Shown in pieces: positions 33,281-44,200 of a DNA stretch of 64,000 nt; position 1 is the stretch's first letter; the number at the start of each line of letters is the position of its first letter. Source of the stretch: Alligator mississippiensis (lineage: Eukaryota > Chordata > Crocodylia > Alligatoridae); NCBI RefSeq assembly GCF_030867095.1, contig NC_081824.1, forward strand, positions 168,586,933 to 168,650,932, in the 5' to 3' direction. Under the pieces are notes generated by a model, which was not told the DNA's origin, searched no databases, and saw only the letters and a list, made by a program, of their open reading frames with translations. A program made the position numbers and the translations under genes.

Positions 33281-33298
33281 ACTACAGCTCCCATCAGG
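33281..33298 (+). promoter_or_regulatory. ZNF143/Staf-like motif, GTPBP2-MAD2L1BP interval
   Basis: ACTACAGCTCCCATCAGG matches the ACTACAxxTCCCA core. It is 1.04 kb upstream of the GTPBP2 start and is the fourth such motif in this interval. Confidence 0.4.
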
Positions 33299-34138
33299 CT
33301 GTGACATGTGGACTCGTTCCCTTTCCCCCTCCTTTTACCTTGAAGATCATGCCCAAGGAGGCTGGAGACATGCTTTGTTTGCAAACACAGCTGACTGCAA
33401 CCACACCCTCTCATTGCAGTTTTTCTCCTCCTCCTCCAGGACTGATCTATTACGGTTGGTGGTAACCTGTCTGCCCCAGGGAGGAAGATCAGAAGTCTCC
33501 GCCCCTGTTTAGGCACAGCTCAAGTGGAGTCAGCTGTTGCGTGCGACAGCAGCCCAGGCACAAAAACGGCATGTCACTCTCATGACTGCAACATTCCAGC
33601 TGTATCTTGTAAGATACTAGCACCATAATTGCCACAACTAATTAAAATAATGAGAGGGATGAAAACAGAGACAATGAGAGGAAGTACGTAGCAGGAAGAT
33701 CCATGCATAGGTAAGAGATGGCTGCAGAATCCAGGGGTCCTGCCTAGATCCTCTCATCCTTAGCCACATGGCTACACATGGATTTTAAGTCTCACAACAT
33801 ATTTTTTATAGGCAGGAACACAGGTGCTAAATTTATTTTTGCTGAGGGTGGGAGCGCTAAGATGATGGACATCTGATGGTGAAAAGTTTTATGCAGGTGA
33901 CAGACTTCTTCATTAGGGGGCCAGGGCCCTTGGGCCCCCACATGCTTAGCACCAGGCCAGGAGTCCACAGAAGACCCAAACACACCTCAGTGAAAGCCAT
34001 ATAATACAATCCTAGTCTCCACTTGTGTTTCTTCGCCCACTGAATCTAGGCACAATGACTTAGTCCAATACCTTTTAACCCTGGCACGAGCAAAAACTGC
34101 ATTTGGCCACACCACAGATGAAGGCAAAAGGTGATGAG

Positions 34139-34401
34139 TAGGGTGACCATATGTCCAATTGTAGCTGGGACAGTCCCAGATTTCAGGGGCTGGTCTTGAC
34201 TGGCTGTTGAGAAATGGGTGTCCCAGAAACACAGGGGCTTGGAACGCAGTCTGGGTAGGAGTTGGGGTGGCATGGAGTGATTTGCAGGTGGGCAGTCATT
34301 GCTGGCATGGTGACTCGCCCCTGCCAACTTGTGAGAGCACGAGGAGGGGCAGTGTCCCAGATTTCCCAGATGATGTCCAGCATTTCCTTATGGTCAGTTT
34401 A
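34139..34401. repeat. Short DNA transposon with GGGTGACCATA ends
   Basis: The left end reads TAGGGTGACCATATGTCC. The right end, on the opposite strand, reads TAAACTGACCATAAGG. The interior has 'gctgggacagtcccagattt' and its partner 'ggcagtgtcccagatttccc'. This is typical of a non-autonomous amniote DNA transposon, but the superfamily is uncertain. Confidence 0.5.
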
Positions 34402-34820
34402 GTCAGGGGGTTTCACTAAGCACAGCAAGCGGGGTCCACAATGACATCTTTTCTGCAGACAACCTTTGTACCTGGAGAGTAGCCCTGTGAAAGATTCAGG
34501 GCCAGTGTTGTTTTGGTCTGTGATTTGCAATATCTTAGAGGTTACAAGTGGAGCATCCTCTAACCTACCATTTGGGGTTTTTTGCTTTTTAAATGTCCAT
34601 GTCCACTCGGCAGCTCCTCTAAGGCCCCTGCTACACATTACCTATATTGCACAATTAACAGGTGAATCACACAATACATTCAGGCTGGCCCTTGCACTTA
34701 AGGCAGGCCATAAGTGCAAAGGATTTATCACACCATTAACACGAATTGTGCAACAAATGTCAACTGGCCACACATGCAAAATCATTACCACCGGATAAGC
34801 ATGACTCCAGTTATAAAAGG

Positions 34821-34962
34821 AGCCAACCAGCTCTACAAGTCAGTGCTTGGAAATGTGTCATCATTCTATTAGGGCCCTGCTATGGGTTGGAACGAGAGCT
34901 GGACAGCAACCGGCATGGACTGGGGGCCCATTTCCAAGCACTAACTGGATAGCTGGTTGGCT
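34821..34962. repeat. Inverted repeat, 142 bp
   Basis: The left arm AGCCAACCAGCT...AGTGCTTGGAAATG pairs with the right arm CATTTCCAAGCACT...AGCTGGTTGGCT. The arms are about 35 bp with one small internal mismatch. Probably a MITE remnant; flanking 'gggccctgctacacatt'-type sequence (34620 on) may belong to it. Confidence 0.6.
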
Positions 34963-35148
34963 TCTTCTACAGCCAGAGGGTCATTTTTCTCACAAGCTAA
35001 TGACTTGGCACCAGAGGCACTGAGTGTGGGGGCCACGGGCCCTGGACCCCTGGGGAAGAGGGCTGAAATGTGTAAAACTTTCCACGAGCCTATCCTCTTT
35101 GGCCCACCCCACCATTGCCAGCGCTCATGATTTTTGGCACTGCATTCA

Positions 35149-35225
35149 GAAAGGTGAAAAACGTGGCTCTTTCTTCTATGGACATTTATATATATGGCTA
35201 AAAGAAAGCTCTGTTTTTCACATTC
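35149..35225. repeat. Inverted repeat, 77 bp hairpin
   Basis: The arm GGTGAAAAACGTGGCTCTTT (from about 35153) pairs with AAAGAAAGCTCTGTTTTTCAC (to about 35221) around a TA-rich loop. It lies about 320 bp upstream of the MAD2L1BP start codon. Confidence 0.55.
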
Positions 35226-35419
35226 CTGAAGCATCGACTTTAACAACAACGTCAAAAACCCTGAGAGTTGGCAATCCTGCCACCCCACGGTGAAATTAAA
35301 AGTCGGTGCCGATGCTTGGCCGGTATGGCTAGGGTACACCTACTGAGCGCTTGACCACGCAATAAGCATCACGTGTGTCAAGGCAGCCGGAGCTGGTTTC
35401 TCTCCAACTTTCATTAATG

Positions 35420-35880
35420 CTAAACCCCGCACCAAGATGGCGGCCGCCCACTCCTTTCCGTCGGGAAGCGGAAGGGCCGCGGCTCCCATGATGCCTCGGG
35501 GCGGCGGCCATTCAAATCGGTGGCTGGGGCCGGCGGCGGCCAGGAAATGGCGGTGCCGGGCGGCGCGGGGCGGCCCCGTGACGGTGACGTCTCTCTGCCC
35601 CTTGCGGGCGAGCCGGGTCCGGTGTCGGTGGTGTTCCCGGGTGTGGTGACGCGCGAAGGCTGCTGCCGCTTCGCCTGCGAGCTGCTCAAGCACGTGCTGC
35701 ACCAGCGCCACCAGCTGCCCCTGCCCTACGAGCAGCTGGCCCACTTCTGCCGCCGCCCCCGCGCCGCGCCGCCCCCGCCGGTGAGTGCCCCCCTTCCCCC
35801 CTGCCGCACGGGCTCGCACACAGATGGACGGACAGACACGGACACAGGCGCGCGCCCCCCCCCCCCGCCTCCATATAAAC
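35420..35880. promoter_or_regulatory. CpG island and promoter of MAD2L1BP
   Basis: CpG-dense sequence around the MAD2L1BP start (35547). It carries AAGATGGCGGC at 35434-35444, a perfect YY1-type motif, GGCTCCCATGATGCC near 35481, and TTCAAA at 35511-35516 (the reverse of the CHR element TTTGAA) 31 bp before the ATG. No TATA box. Promoter role is inferred from position. Confidence 0.7.
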
Positions 35881-38639
35881 CAGGGCTGTAGGATTGCTGT
35901 CCGGGTGAGGCAGAGGCCCCTGGGGCCTGTTGCATCTATTGCATGATTCTGTTGGTGACTCGCCCCCTAAATACAGATGGTCTCCTGATGCAAAGCTGTT
36001 ATCCCACCCACCGTAGGACTCTCCAGCTTATGCCAAGAGCTGCCTTGCCTGCTGTCAAGTTAGTGCTTAGAAATGGGTCATGAATCTTAGGTTTCTATCT
36101 GGCTTTTGTTTGAATGTGTAGGAGGGCCCTTGGAGACTAGTGCTGTCAGGTCTTGCAAGATTTTCATGACTTGGTGGTTGCTTTGTCCGAGGTAATCGCT
36201 TTCCAGGGCTGAGGCAAAGGAAGGGGCTTGGATCCTGAAGAAACTTGGGATGAAAAAGCCCAGAGGCTTGACTCTCCTGTGCTCTGCTCCTCTCCCCTCC
36301 AGGGTGCTGGCACCTGTCAGAGGCCCAGCTGCCTTGTGCTGCTCTGAGAGCACTTAGTGCTGTGTCTTGTATCAAGATGCTCTCCTCCTTTTTCAGATTG
36401 TTTCAAGCTTTGTTAGTTAGCAGCATAAAACACCCATGGGGTTGTATTTGAGGCATGTCCTATCCTCTGAGGACGCTGTGCCCTCAAGAGGATACAAGAA
36501 ACTCTCGCTGTTTGTGGTTTCAAATATTTGTGGTACACCGAGTATTCACCTTATTACAGTGCAAATGCTGAACCTGTATCTTAAATACACTTACAGGAAA
36601 CCCTTGGGAGCTCTGTGCTTGCTCCTGCTGCCGCGCTCCCGCTGTCATCAGTGCAGCTGTGCCTCCTCCTCCCCTCCCCCCCCGAGGGGGCACGCGCCAT
36701 TCATGAATGCAGTGCTATATTTGCGGGTTTTGCTATTAGTGGGGATATCCAGAAAGTATCCCCCACAAATGGCAAGGGTCTTCTGTACTTTTATTAGTAA
36801 CCCAGATATCTGACCTTGTGAGCATAACAGCTTTTAATTATAGTGAAATCTCTGCTGCTTTCCCGGAAAAGCCAAGGAAGGCATCCAAACATCATTGATC
36901 TAGAGTGGATAGATTTGAATCCTTTATTTGCATCAGTAGTTGAGGTTTTAAAACAAAACATTTTTGCTAGTGAGGATTCATCCCATCTCTCTGTATTTAG
37001 TTAGATGGCTTGACATATGCTTTTTTGGATTTTTAATTTTTTTTTAATTTAAAAAATGGCAAGTAAAGAATTTCTTTCTTTAATCGTACCAAGCTGCACC
37101 AATGAAGGTAAACAAAACATTTTAAAATTTGTTAGTTTAAAAAGACAAGCTGTTGTAACGTGCCTTTTTAAAAGGCTTTTTAATAAATGGAGGAAGTACC
37201 TGTAATGACCAGGAACAAATTACTTCAACTCGTCTTTCAGGGTTTTAGAACTAGCAGAATTCTCTCCTCTCATTTCACTTTTTATTCATTAATCAAAAGA
37301 GGAAAACAAGATTTCTAGGTTTATAAATTCTCAACTTCTTTCTTATCTTTGAATTCAACTAACAATCCTGACAAGAAGGGAATCACTTCTCTGTGCCTGC
37401 AGAAAAAGCTACTGCTGTTGAAGATGCTTTAGTACTTCAGTATATTCTGGTTAAAGATGCTTAGCCAGTGACTTCCTCCAATTCAGTGTCACTTGGTAGG
37501 AAAAATACTGCTTGAACACTTTTCTAAATGACTTAATAGAGTAGAGTAAAGCTTGGCTTTGATATGGGCTGTTATAACTTGAAGTGTATTTTAAAAATAA
37601 TCCATTTTTAAGAGAATCTAACTGGAAAAACGGTATATTTTTATTTAAAATGGGGGAGGGGGGATATCATTTACCTTAATGCATTTTTCTATTCTGACAA
37701 AAAATAATCCACCGTCAGGTCTTCTGGTTCACAACCAGAATTACGCTTTGCAGTTTGAATTAATAGAAAATGTTTCCTTTTTGTCTGCTTTAAAAAAAAA
37801 AAAAGCAGTCTTTTGAAAGAACAGATATAGTAGTGATCCCTGTATAATAGGGACCCCAGATTTTGAATTAGAGAATATTGTAGAATGTGTGTGTTACACA
37901 ATAGGTTAGCTGCAGTGCAAAGCAGCTCTTGTCTTTGATATGGCCAATTTTAAACAAAGCTGCCTGTACTCCCTTTTTTAATAAGAACTTAAACTTTCTG
38001 AAGACCCCCTAAGAAGTAAGGAGTGGGCATGCTTTTTTTTAATTTTCAAACAGACATTAACAAAGATTTCCCGCCACTTGCTCAGAATTACCAAAATCTT
38101 TCTTTCAGGTTGAAGATGTGATTAAGAAGCTGCATTCCACAGACTTGGGCAGCAAAAAGTGTCAGCAGGCGTTAGTGGATCTGGAGGGGCTGTTCCAGCA
38201 TTTGGAAGCCATGTTCCACCTGACGCTAGTCCCCCGGATCCTTATCCTGCTTGGAGGCAATGCCATGAATCCTAAGGAGCTCTATGAGATCAACTTGGAG
38301 GGCATCTGTGTGGGTAATGCTGAGGAGAGCCTGCAAACACCATCCTGTGTTCGTAAGCTCTTCCACTCGCTCTTCCTTGCAGATGTCTTCAGTGAATTAC
38401 AGGCTCTCCCTGTCATGGGCACCACTGTCATGGTCCAAGGGCATCGTGACTGTGGCATTGACTGGTTTCGACCCAAGCTCAACTACAAAGTGCCAACCCG
38501 AGGGAGGAAACTGACTGTCAACTTGTCTTGCAGTGGAGATAGCTGTACAAGTCCTTCTACCCACATGGGAATGACGTCTCCCTGGGAGGACTACATATGG
38601 TTCCAGGCACCAGTGACAGTCAAGGGCTTCCATGAATGA
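35547..38639 (+). CDS. MAD2L1BP: MAD2L1-binding protein (p31comet), complete, 2 coding exons, 254 aa
   Basis: p31comet binds closed MAD2 and, with TRIP13, dismantles the mitotic checkpoint complex, so it silences the spindle checkpoint. Exons: 35547-35780 and 38109-38639, joined in phase 0 across a 2.3-kb GT/AG intron. The conserved HORMA-like fold runs from about residue 27: VSVVFPGVVTREGCCRFACE, LPLPYEQLAHF, TLVPRILILLGGNAMNPKE, GTTVMVQGHRDCG, DWFRPKLNYKVPTRG and the terminal WEDYIWFQAPVTVKGFHE, all near-identical to human. Against human (274 aa) the N-terminal ~50 residues are replaced by about 26 Gly/Pro-rich ones encoded in a CpG island, and a short Ser/Thr-rich insertion precedes WEDYIWF. 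The ATG at 35547 was chosen (gaaATGG context); no ATG lies in frame upstream. A long 3' UTR is likely. Confidence 0.95.
36440..36795. repeat. Tigger/mariner-like element remnant, MAD2L1BP intron
   Basis: The right part 'tttgcgggttttgctattag', 'gtatcccccacaaatggcaa', 'gggtcttctgta' resembles the terminal region of Tigger-type elements (tttcgctattcgcggg...aatagcgagggxxxactgta). The left part 'ctctcgctgtttgtggtttc' looks like the inverted counterpart. Boundaries are approximate and the copy is old. Confidence 0.4.
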
Positions 38640-39210
38640 CTCTTGTTGTACTGCATTTTAGTAGGGCTTTTAATAACTCTCTGGTGCTGCTTTACTTGAC
38701 TTTTTATCAAATGTAACCACATATCCTCTCTTGCTTGAAGCCGTTCTCCAGGGCATCTGCTACCTTCTGGCATCTGGACAATGTTCTGTTTTTTGTTTGT
38801 TTGTTTTTGTTTGTTTTTTTTTTTCAACAATGTCTTAAATTTCTCACTGCTACATTGTCAGAGGCAAATCCCTGTAGAGCACAGTTATGTCCACAGATGA
38901 AGGAAGGTGCCAGTTTTCTGGGGAACTGACTTGCAGCAGGTGAAACTGGCTAGTGGGTTAAAGCAACATTAACTCTTCTGCAGCTTACCCACTCAACCAG
39001 CCAATACTTGAAGTAGCTGTTTCGGGGAATTTTTTTTCTCCAGGCTTATTGTGGTGCTTATGTAGTGTTCCCTTTCTGCTGGCTGGCAAATCACTGTGCA
39101 ATGTTAATGGGTGAATCTGGACTTTCATAATCAATGCTTAGAATGAATGATACAAGGAGGTAAATGCTATAGGTGGTCTTACTAAGCACTCAGGATCTCT
39201 TACCTTATAG

Positions 39211-39689
39211 CAGGGTTGTCAACTCATGGTCTGCAGGGCTGGATGATGATTGCTGGATCAGGACTGACTCCCTGTGCCATGTGCAGGACTTAGTGCCAGG
39301 TTCAGCCTGTGCTTTGAGTGCAGCACATGCTGCCCCAGAGCTTGCTGTGCACATGGTGCGTAGGCTGGACCTGGGGCTGCATGCAGCATTGGCGGGGGTG
39401 GGGTCTGTGGCACAAGCTGCATGTGGTGTCTTGCTAGACCACCTCTGGAGCCAGTGCACAAGCCAGTCTAGCCTTTGTGCTGCATACAGGGTACGCCCTG
39501 GACCAATAGCCTGTGCTGTGTTCTATGCACACCCAGCACTGAGTCCAGCTTATGTGCCAAATGCAGCATGCAGGGCCAGAGCCAGCATGTGCCCCATGCA
39601 GTGCATGCAGTTGGTCTGGATATCCACGGGCTGAATCATATGGCTCCAAGGGCTGGATCGGGCCCACAGGCCATATGTCTGACAACCCT
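39211..39689 (+). mobile_element. hAT-like element in the probable MAD2L1BP 3' UTR
   Basis: 479 bp with left end CAGGGTTGTCAACTCATGGT and right end ATGTCTGACAACCCTG (inverted CAGGGTTGTC). Flanking octamers CCTTATAG (39203-39210) and TCTTACAG (39690-39697) differ at two bases. The interior is a degenerate repeat of 'tgtgccxxatgcagcatg' words. Confidence 0.7.
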
Positions 39690-40892
39690 GTCTTACAGCA
39701 TGGTCATATTAGGAAGGAGAGTAAGGGTTGCTTAGGCATGTCCTGTAAAGTACAAATATACAATGCTGTAAGTTAATTCACTTAACACAAAGGGTGATGT
39801 TCCAAAGATGGGGGATCATCAACAACAGTTAATGCCTTCTATCCAGCAGTTGATATTATCTTTCTGTACTTCAGAAGAGTTTTCTGACCAGTTTCACATG
39901 AACCTACTCAGTCTAGACTCTTACATTTTCAGACTCAGTTTTATGCTGTTTGATCTAACTGGTGAGAAAATGGAAGTAGGGCAGCAAGATGACATAGCAC
40001 TGAGCTTCATGTTCTGAGCTTGGAGTAGCCTGTGTTACTCAAAGGAAAATTTTCCTGCTTTCAGAGTTGGTAATGAGACTTGAAGGGAATGTATCCTCTC
40101 AGTTCTGCACTGTGGACATGAATGTAAAACCTATTAAGAAAAGGAACTGTAGATCCAAAGTTCAGATCCAAAGTGCTGATAAAGCTGCTCTAATCCCTTG
40201 GTTAAGGGTGATCCTACCTCTGACTTCAGCTTGTTTCTTTTTTTTAATGTGACTGTCTTCACTGTACTTAGCGAGAGATAGTGGCCCTTCAATGGCAAAG
40301 TTGTTCCAGGTCTGTCATTTTTTTTCAAATTTGGCTATTTCGGCCATCTGGAACCTGCAGAGGAGAAGTAACCCATCCATAAATGTGACCCACATCTACC
40401 TTGTTTAAGACTTTAGAATAGCATAAATTTAAGTCTAAGCTGGAACAGAGACCTGGACTTGGAAGGTAACTGTGCTCACTCAGTGCTTTCAGCCTGGAGA
40501 ACAGAAGGTGCCCTGTGAGTGTCAGCAGTGCACTTTAATAATGACAGGTTTGTCAGTCATGCCACAACTGCTGTTATATACAGAACTAGTGGCATGCACT
40601 GTAATACACAGCAAGATGCCAAACTGACTTGTATGGAGGCAGAATTTCTATAAACAAGTTGAAAAGCTGCTTTTTGGTGCAGGGCTGCTGAACTTATTGG
40701 GGAATATTCCATTATAATGGGCTACACTGATCTTTGTGGCAGCTCTTTTTTTTTTTTCCATATGATGTTTTGCCTCTGTCCAGGAGGAATGGTTTGGGCA
40801 CATGCCAGGGAGAGCATGTTTGTGCCTTTCCCACTAACTGCTGAGCCTAGTTTTATGGTGGCACAGCTGGATTCCTTCAAGTCACACTTAAA

Positions 40893-40898
40893 AATAAA
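40893..40898 (+). terminator. Candidate MAD2L1BP polyadenylation signal
   Basis: First clear AATAAA downstream of the MAD2L1BP stop, 2.25 kb away. If used, the 3' UTR would include the hAT-like element at 39211-39689 and would end about 180 bp before the convergent EPHX1-like transcript end. A nearer variant signal cannot be excluded. Confidence 0.4.
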
Positions 40899-41095
40899 AA
40901 GCATTCAAAGAGACTTCTATAGATTCTGCCACGCTAGCCTGGAGGAATGGACAGGAATTTTTCCGTAAACAAAAACAACAGTATTGTTGCATCAAACTGC
41001 TTGCATTCCTTGCTGTAACTGAAGTTCAAATACATGGGAGTTTTCCCAGTAAAATGCTCCTAGAATGAAATAGGACAACATACATTAGAGAGAAC

Positions 41096-41101
41096 TTTAT
41101 T
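41096..41101 (-). terminator. EPHX1-like polyadenylation signal
   Basis: TTTATT on the plus strand (AATAAA on minus) 167 bp beyond the EPHX1-like stop codon. This gives a 3' UTR of about 190 bp. Confidence 0.65.
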
Positions 41102-41267
41102 TATATACAAAAAAAAAAAATCTAGAGCTTGGTTATTTGAATTAATCTGGCATCTAGCAAAAATCAACTGAAAGCTTCAATCAAATGAACAGATTGCGTA
41201 AGGTATAAGCAGTGGTGCAGTTGTTAGCCCTGTGTGTATTCACACTCCCATGAATGCTGCCAGTGGC

Positions 41268-44200
41268 TTACAGACATTCCACCTTTCTCACCAGCTGCTT
41301 GATGTCTTCTGCCAGCAGCTTTGGTTCTTCAAAAGCAGCAAAATGCCCCCCACGTGGCATGTAAGTGTAAGCGACTATATTCTTGAACTTCTTCTTTGCC
41401 CAAGTGCATGGTGTGTATATAAGCTCCTGAGGAAAGACAGCAAGGCCGGTGGGGACATACACTCCAACCCTAAACAGATTCAAGTGTCTTATTAGCAAGT
41501 TATTGAGCAGTTCAGATTTGTTTTGAGGTGAGGCATACAAATACTGCCAGCTGGGACTAAATTAGAAATGTACTGTTCTACAGTTCCTGCCATAAGTAAT
41601 TCTACTGTACTCTCTTTGAAGTGCCTTGTGGCTTCTGAACTTACTATACTGAATGGAGAGGTGGTTCATTTCCTTCAGGCTATGAATTGTTTCTACTGAA
41701 ATGGAAACATGGCAGGATTGGAGCAGCAGCATCTTGGAAAGCTTGAGACAAGCTTTAGCCTAGAGCAAGGGTGTTCAAACTGGCCCACGGGCCAGATGCA
41801 GTCTGCGGAGCTGTACTATCCAGCCTGTGGGGCTCCCTACACATCAGAAAATTTGGGAGTGGGGGGAGCAGTGGCAATTAATACCACCGCTGTCCTCCAC
41901 TGCCAAATTCCTGAGCCCTGTGGTGGGTTAGAACCAGGACAGAGACCCTCTTCCCCCTGTTCAGCTGGATTAGGGCTAAGCTGCCTCCTGCCCCACTTTG
42001 CATAGCTAGACGGGGCCGTCTCGTGGCCACTCTGAGTGCCAGATTGGGACCTCCAGCCAGATCCAGCCCACAGACAGAACAGGTGCTACCTATCTGGCCT
42101 GCTGGGTAAAAATCACTACTGGCCTAGAGCACTTAAACTAATCTTGATAATTTACTCTGGCAGGAGGCAAAACCCTCTTGTACAACACTCGCTTTCCTGT
42201 GCTGCAGACACCCAAAGTGGATCAGGCACTGGAAGCTGTCTGTTTTCGCTTCCACATGCAAACTCCCCTATCTCCACACCATGCCACAGACTGCAGTGTA
42301 GTCAAAATCTTGGTTGAACTGAATTTCAGGCCCCTATTGGTATTAAACCTAAGCCCCCATCCAAATTTACAAGCATTAATTCCATCCTAAAGAAGTCTCC
42401 ATTTTATCGTTGTTCATATTAGTGATAGTTGTTTGGAAAGGATGGCCCTCCTAAACAGTTTCCTTCAGGGTAGTCAGCTTTGTGCTCAAGAAGAGGACGC
42501 CAGTTTGGAATTTGGTGTTAGACTCATCCTAGCTTAATTTAAAGTTAAGTGCTTATTACAGAATCTGAGACCAGTTCTTTAGGACACTCTTCCCTGTGTT
42601 ACCTGATGTAGTTTATCAAACCGTAGGTGGCTCCCTTACTGCTTCAATTAAACTGTTGCCCAAAAAAGGAGAGTCTTCGGACTGTCGGGAAGCTCATGGG
42701 AGGTAGCCCCAGACTAAAACCATACCTCCAAGAGAAATGTGAAACCATAGGCCTCTATTCTAACCATGTTAAATACAAGACTCCACAAATTAACTTCTCT
42801 TGCTGAGGAAGGACATCTATTTCCACTACCATCCACCTCCAAAAGAAGCTTAAATAATCAAACTTTTTTTCTGCTACATGTTGGAACCAAAGAGAAACCA
42901 CCACCTGGTTAGTGAGAATTTCACTATAAACTTGGATTTTTATTTTTTTTTAAGAGAAAAACTCAGCGATTACAAGAACACCACTGCATAAGAATTTATC
43001 TGACACAGAAGGTGGTTTTGTCCATATTTTTACAGTATTATTTAGTCTAGATTCCAAGGCCTTTACCTCCCCCACCTTTTTTAAAAAATATTTATTTATT
43101 TATTTATTTATTTTTTACCTGGCATGTGGAGCAGTGGTAGGATTTGTGGAAAAATTCTCCTTGTAGAAACGCATAGAGGGCACAATAGATGAAGTCACCC
43201 AATAAATCATCACATTGGTCAAAAGGTCATCCAGAGAGAATTTTCTATAGAGAGATAAACCAGAGGATCATCATCACTAGCTAAGCTGCTGCTGGTTGCA
43301 GTGTTGACTATGTACCCTGAAAATGGGAAAGCCCCTCTGTTCTCAGATCATCTTTGAGCTGTGAATTAATCCATGCCCAGTTGGCTTTAGATTGAGCTGG
43401 GGAGCATAGAACAACTGCTCTGCTATCCATTGTATTCTACTACTTGTCCTGTGTGATATTCCTTTATTTAGATTTGATCTCAGTGGCAGATCTCACCTTC
43501 CTGAGCTTATCAGGAGGCTTCCTTTTAGTAATCTTTCTTCCTTGCTCTAGTCTGCAGGCATGTCACTCATTTTCATACCTTTCCAGACCTCCGTCATCCA
43601 GGTCCCGGAATGATTTATCAGTCCAAGTAGAAAACTTCTCCAGAATGTAGGCAGCAAGTGCTACAGGGGAATCATTTAATCCACAGCCTAATTTAGGAAA
43701 GCAACAAAACAGCTTTTATATTCATGTGAGCCTGCCCTACCTCTGCTAAAGCTAAATTGGGTTTCCAAGAAGTCTAAAGTTTCCTAATGGGATCTAGCAA
43801 AGACTTGGGGTACTAATACTCTTGTGCTCTATCAGTCAGGACAGTTTGCTACTGACAGAGCCTATGTTGTCATTCAGAGTCTGTCCCCAGTTTTAATGTA
43901 GATGGTCTCTTCAGGAGAAGCCAGGAACCAAGTCAGTCAGTCAGTAATAATTAAATCATTAAAGGGATTATGTTTTAAGGAAGGCAGGAAGCAGCAACAG
44001 TGAGACGGAATTCCCAAACAATCTGAAAGGAAAGATATCCAGGCCCTTTCAAGGTGCTTGGTTGCCTTTTATGGAGGTGGGAGAGTGACAAGGTTGTGCA
44101 TTTATCCTTCTTTTACCTCTGGTGTGAATCATAAACTTAGCCTTTCTATAGCATGTTGCCTCTTCAGAGTGCATGAATGCAAGGAGGTGAGTATTACCCA

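Noticed and set aside
35520-35549. Upstream GTG start for MAD2L1BP
   Set aside because: The frame extends nine codons to a GTG, but the ATG at 35547 has a good context and GTG starts are rare in vertebrates.
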